Notes under the pieces: generated by a model | What the model saw: the letters and a program-made list of their open reading frames with translations, nothing else | Told to the model about the DNA's origin: nothing | Databases searched by the model: none | Assembly: GCA_948144175.1 (NCBI GenBank) | Contig: CANXME010002497.1 | Span: forward strand, 1,508,501-1,572,500 | From: Closterium sp. NIES-65 | Lineage: Eukaryota; Streptophyta; Zygnematophyceae; Desmidiales; Closteriaceae | Direction: 5' to 3' | DNA length: 64,000 nt | Shown here: positions 61,875-64,000 of the stretch, piece after piece | Position numbering within the stretch: position 1 is the stretch's first letter | How the letters are laid out: every line of letters starts with the position of its first letter | Translations under genes and position numbers: made by a program

Positions 61875-62806
61875 GTCAACGGGAGCGTTGTAAGGCCCCG
61901 TCCTCGCTTGGGCGGAGCCAACCTTGTGGTCGGATGTGCGAGGGTTGCAGCCGACCTGCAGCAGTGGGTACGGGGGCCACTGCAAGGGCGCCGAGCAGGA
62001 GGACGCCGCCCTAGAGGCCTGGTTGGCGTCCTGGACGCCTGGACGGCGTCCTGGGAAGCTGGACGCCGAGCTGGGCGTCACCATGACCACCCGGACGTCT
62101 GGTCGACGTCGTGGGCGTCTGCACGGCGTCCGGGGGTCCGGACGCCGACCTGGGCGTCGGGTCCTGACACCGACCTGGGTGTCTAGTCGGCGTCCTGGGA
62201 GGAGGGACGCCGCTCTGGAGATTTTGGTCAGCGTCCTGGGCGTCTGGACGTCGACCTGGGGGTTCGGAAAGCGTCCTGGGCACCTGGACGCCGGACTGGG
62301 GACGCCGGGCATGCGTGGCCGGCTACGAACTGCGTGAGCCGACCAGGCGTGGTTGCCCGGTCGATCGGGATACCCGGGCGACGTGCGCGAGTGTCGCCAG
62401 GGTAGAGACTACGAGGCCAACCTCGGGGGTGGTATCCCGAGGCCGACGTGGCTGGTGGGCACAGTCGCTGGCGTGGAGTCTGCCAGGCGTCTGCATTGCG
62501 CACATGACAGGGAAGTGCGCACCAACCAGCTGCGCACACCTGCGAAGTAGGTGCACCGTTGTCTTGCGCGTGCAACGCTGTGCAGCCGACTTGGTGCAGC
62601 ACAAGCACACCGTGGACTTGCAACGTTGGCGAACCGCTACTCTGCAACGCTGGAGCGGTGCGAGCACTGCTGCGCTGGAGCGCGGTCGACCGTGCTGCGC
62701 TGGAGGTCGACCAGCAGCCTAGCTAGCACTGATGTAGTCTGTGATGCCAATGTTGTTGCTATCATTGTTGTCATGTTTTCCTAGTGAAACTCTTGCCAAT
62801 TCCCCC
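61875..62806 (+). repeat. Right direct repeat (LTR) of element N
   Basis: A ~932-bp partner of 59170-60102, including the palindromic GGCGTCC/GGACGCC field at 62015-62300. Confidence 0.88.
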
Positions 62807-63355
62807 GTGAACCAGCAAGAAGCGTGAACACAAGGAAACGACTAAATGAACGAACGCAGAGATCACACGAGCACACGTGCCTAGCCCGTAGCCTAGCTCC
62901 CGTTGCTGCAGTTATCTCTGCAGTGTAGTCGTAGTCGCTGCTGCTCCGCCTCCTCTGGCGTCTATTGCGACGGCACCGGCCCCTGCTGCTGCTCCTGTGG
63001 CCCCACCTCTGCCCTCTCCTGCTGCGACTACAGCTGCACCCACTGCTGCGAGCGGGACTCTGGCGCTACCCTCTCCTGCTGTGGTCGTGAATCCTCCTGT
63101 ACTCTCTCCTGCTGGGTCTGTAAATGCACCTGCTGCTGCGGGCGGGACTCCTGCTCTACCCTCTCCTGGTGTGGCTGTGACTCCTCCTGTACTCTCTCCT
63201 GTTGGGGCTGCACCAGCTGCACGCGCTGCTGCGACCGGGACTCCTGCTCTACCCTCTCGTGCTGGTGCTGTGACTCCTCCTCTACTCTCTCCCGCTGCTG
63301 TAGCTGCTGTTGCTACTGGTGCTGCTGCTCCTGCTGCCGCTGCTGGTGCTGCTGC

Positions 63356-63386
<31 letters not shown>

Positions 63387-63666
63387 ACTGTGCCCTCTCA
63401 AACCGCTCACGCTCCTCCCTCTCCAACCGGAGGAGACGCTACTCATGGGTCTGGAAACGTACTGTGCGAGGTGTAGCTGCCACAGTGCCAGTGCCTCCAG
63501 CTCCAGCACTCCCAGAACCATCACCTCCACTAGTGACAACCCCGGGGCCTCCAGTACCTCCCGTATGAGCACCCCCAAGCTCCGCAGCAACTGGCCGCAG
63601 AGGAGAACGAGCACACCCACTGCACCCCCTAAACCGACACCACGAGCTCCTACAGCCCCAGCACCC
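62807..63666 (-). pseudogene. Element M linker with Gln/Glu-rich coding repeats
   Basis: Read on the minus strand, a poly-Gln stretch (CAG/CTG runs at 63310-63400) and ~60-bp units encoding QERVQEESQPQQERVEQES (63030-63290) form the INT-RT linker. The C-rich + strand gives Pro/Ala shadow frames. A stop interrupts the poly-Gln stretch. Linker composition is unlike the Gly/Ala linker of A-F, supporting a separate lineage. Confidence 0.65.
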
Positions 63667-64000
63667 TCACCCTCCGCAACTGTACCTCCCGCACCCCCAG
63701 ACACGACAAGGACTGGACGCTGCGGGGGGGACGACTGCGGAGTGACGTGCGACACACCTGATGGGGCAGGACGCGAAGCGGGGGGGGGCTACCGGGGCGA
63801 CTAGGGGGGGCTCAAGGGTGAGGAACAGCGGGGGGGAAAAGACCTCAGTACCTCGGTGGGGGCGACTCCTGTAGTAACAGACAGACTCGTCGAACGTGAC
63901 GTCCTGAGAAGCAAAGAACCCGCAGGTGACCGGGTCGTAGAACACCCAGCCGGAGGCGTCCAACGGGAAGCCAAGAAAGACGCAGGCACGAGTGCGCGGA
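63667..64000 (-). CDS. Element M integrase C-terminal end (partial at window edge)
   Basis: From the edge: TRACVFLGFPLDASGW, VFYDPVTCGFFASQDVTFDES, CYYRSRPHRG, then SPPLFLTLEPPL. It matches the conserved copia integrase C-terminal signature in A (CVFLGFVPDASGW...SQDVTFDES). The frame is open to the window edge; catalytic residues lie outside. Confidence 0.82.
   Translation of the reverse strand, partial: PRTRACVFLGFPLDASGWVFYDPVTCGFFASQDVTFDESVCYYRSRPHRGTEVFSPPLFLTLEPPLVAPVAPPRFASCPIRCVARHSAVVPPAASSPCRVWGCGRYSCGG

Larger units (their letters stand above)
59170..62806 (+). mobile_element. Compact element N: ~932-bp direct repeats around a lone RT-RNase H ORF
   Basis: Direct repeats 59170-60102 and 61875-62806 are about 98% identical by eye (some 20 differences) and start (T)GTCAACGG. 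They end AATTCCCCC, not the usual CA. The internal region is only ~1.77 kb and is filled by one copia-type RT-RNase H ORF. No gag, protease, integrase or PBS was seen. Flanks GTGTA (59165-59169) and GTGAA (62807-62811) are an imperfect candidate duplication. Inserted into the linker of M. Confidence 0.8.
56590..64000 (-). mobile_element. Copia element M, 3' part, split by element N, runs off the window
   Basis: Minus-strand element of the K/J lineage. LTR at 56605-56733, or from 56590 if the duplicated TGTCACAATCTAAGA counts. Then polypurine tract, RNase H-RT, linker (split by N) and integrase C-terminus at the window edge. Its 5' part lies outside. Confidence 0.88.

Noticed and set aside
1-64000. 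Prokaryotic or viral origin of the window
   Set aside because: Spliced plant-type gene, LTR retrotransposons with 5-bp duplications and tRNA-iMet-type PBS point to a eukaryotic nuclear genome.

Overview
The window is nuclear DNA of a eukaryote of the green lineage. It opens with the 3' part of an intron-split, plant-type aromatic L-amino-acid decarboxylase gene (exons up to base 2782, + strand). Nearly all the rest is a stack of LTR retrotransposons, mostly Ty1/copia, with very GC-rich internal sequence. GT-AG introns of 194-356 bp, C-rich microsatellites and the plant-type decarboxylase suggest a streptophyte alga (for example a zygnematophyte such as Closterium) or a basal plant. That placement is inference; no marker here fixes the species.

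Layout: 1-2782 decarboxylase. 2783-3628 intergenic. 3629-11216 copia element A (minus), target-site duplication (TSD) GGCGA. 11222-11734 a ~61-bp satellite array. 11740-27116 element B (minus, TSD TAAGA) inserted in that array; B holds element C (17004-25537, minus, TSD AACGG), and C holds solo LTR D (19629-20411, TSD CCAGG). 27117-28172 unassigned DNA. 28173-42775 element E (plus, TSD ATGGG), holding element F (32449-39838, plus, TSD GGTGC). 42800-43072 a MITE. About 43228-44660 a decayed gag, holding a 377-bp TRIM called G (43957-44333, TSD GTATG). 44674-46069 the 3' half of element H. 46070-48021 fragment J (minus). 48022-53330 element K (minus, truncated), holding the non-autonomous element L (49447-52703, TSD TCGAG). 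53331-56132 a LINE-like fragment. 56133-56589 the 5' end of an H-family element, called O. 56590 to the window end, element M (minus), holding a compact element N (about 59170-62806).

The copia elements share one plan: short LTRs (92-218 bp, TGT...ACA or close), a primer-binding site (PBS) resembling the tRNA-iMet type, a GC-rich tandem-repeat leader, Gag with a C-run and a long Gly-rich tract, an unusual zinc-knuckle-like motif, protease with DSGA, integrase (HHCC and DDE), a repetitive Ala/Gly/Pro/Glu linker, reverse transcriptase (YVDD), RNase H and a polypurine tract reading CTATGGGGGTG. Most copies carry stops, frameshifts or lost catalytic residues. The 641-codon RT-RNase H ORF of M and the 554-codon RT-RNase H ORF of N are the best preserved. 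LTR-pair divergence counted by eye fits the nesting: B about 7.5%, C inside it about 1.5%.

Most notable: (1) N, two ~932-bp direct repeats flanking only an intact RT-RNase H ORF, with no gag, protease or integrase seen; (2) TRIM G, whose LTR end, PBS and internal region together read as a tRNA-like module with A and B boxes; (3) L, a gene-less element made almost entirely of a pyrimidine-rich satellite; (4) a recurrent LSPQQLREWY-type motif found both in Gag and in the INT-RT linker.
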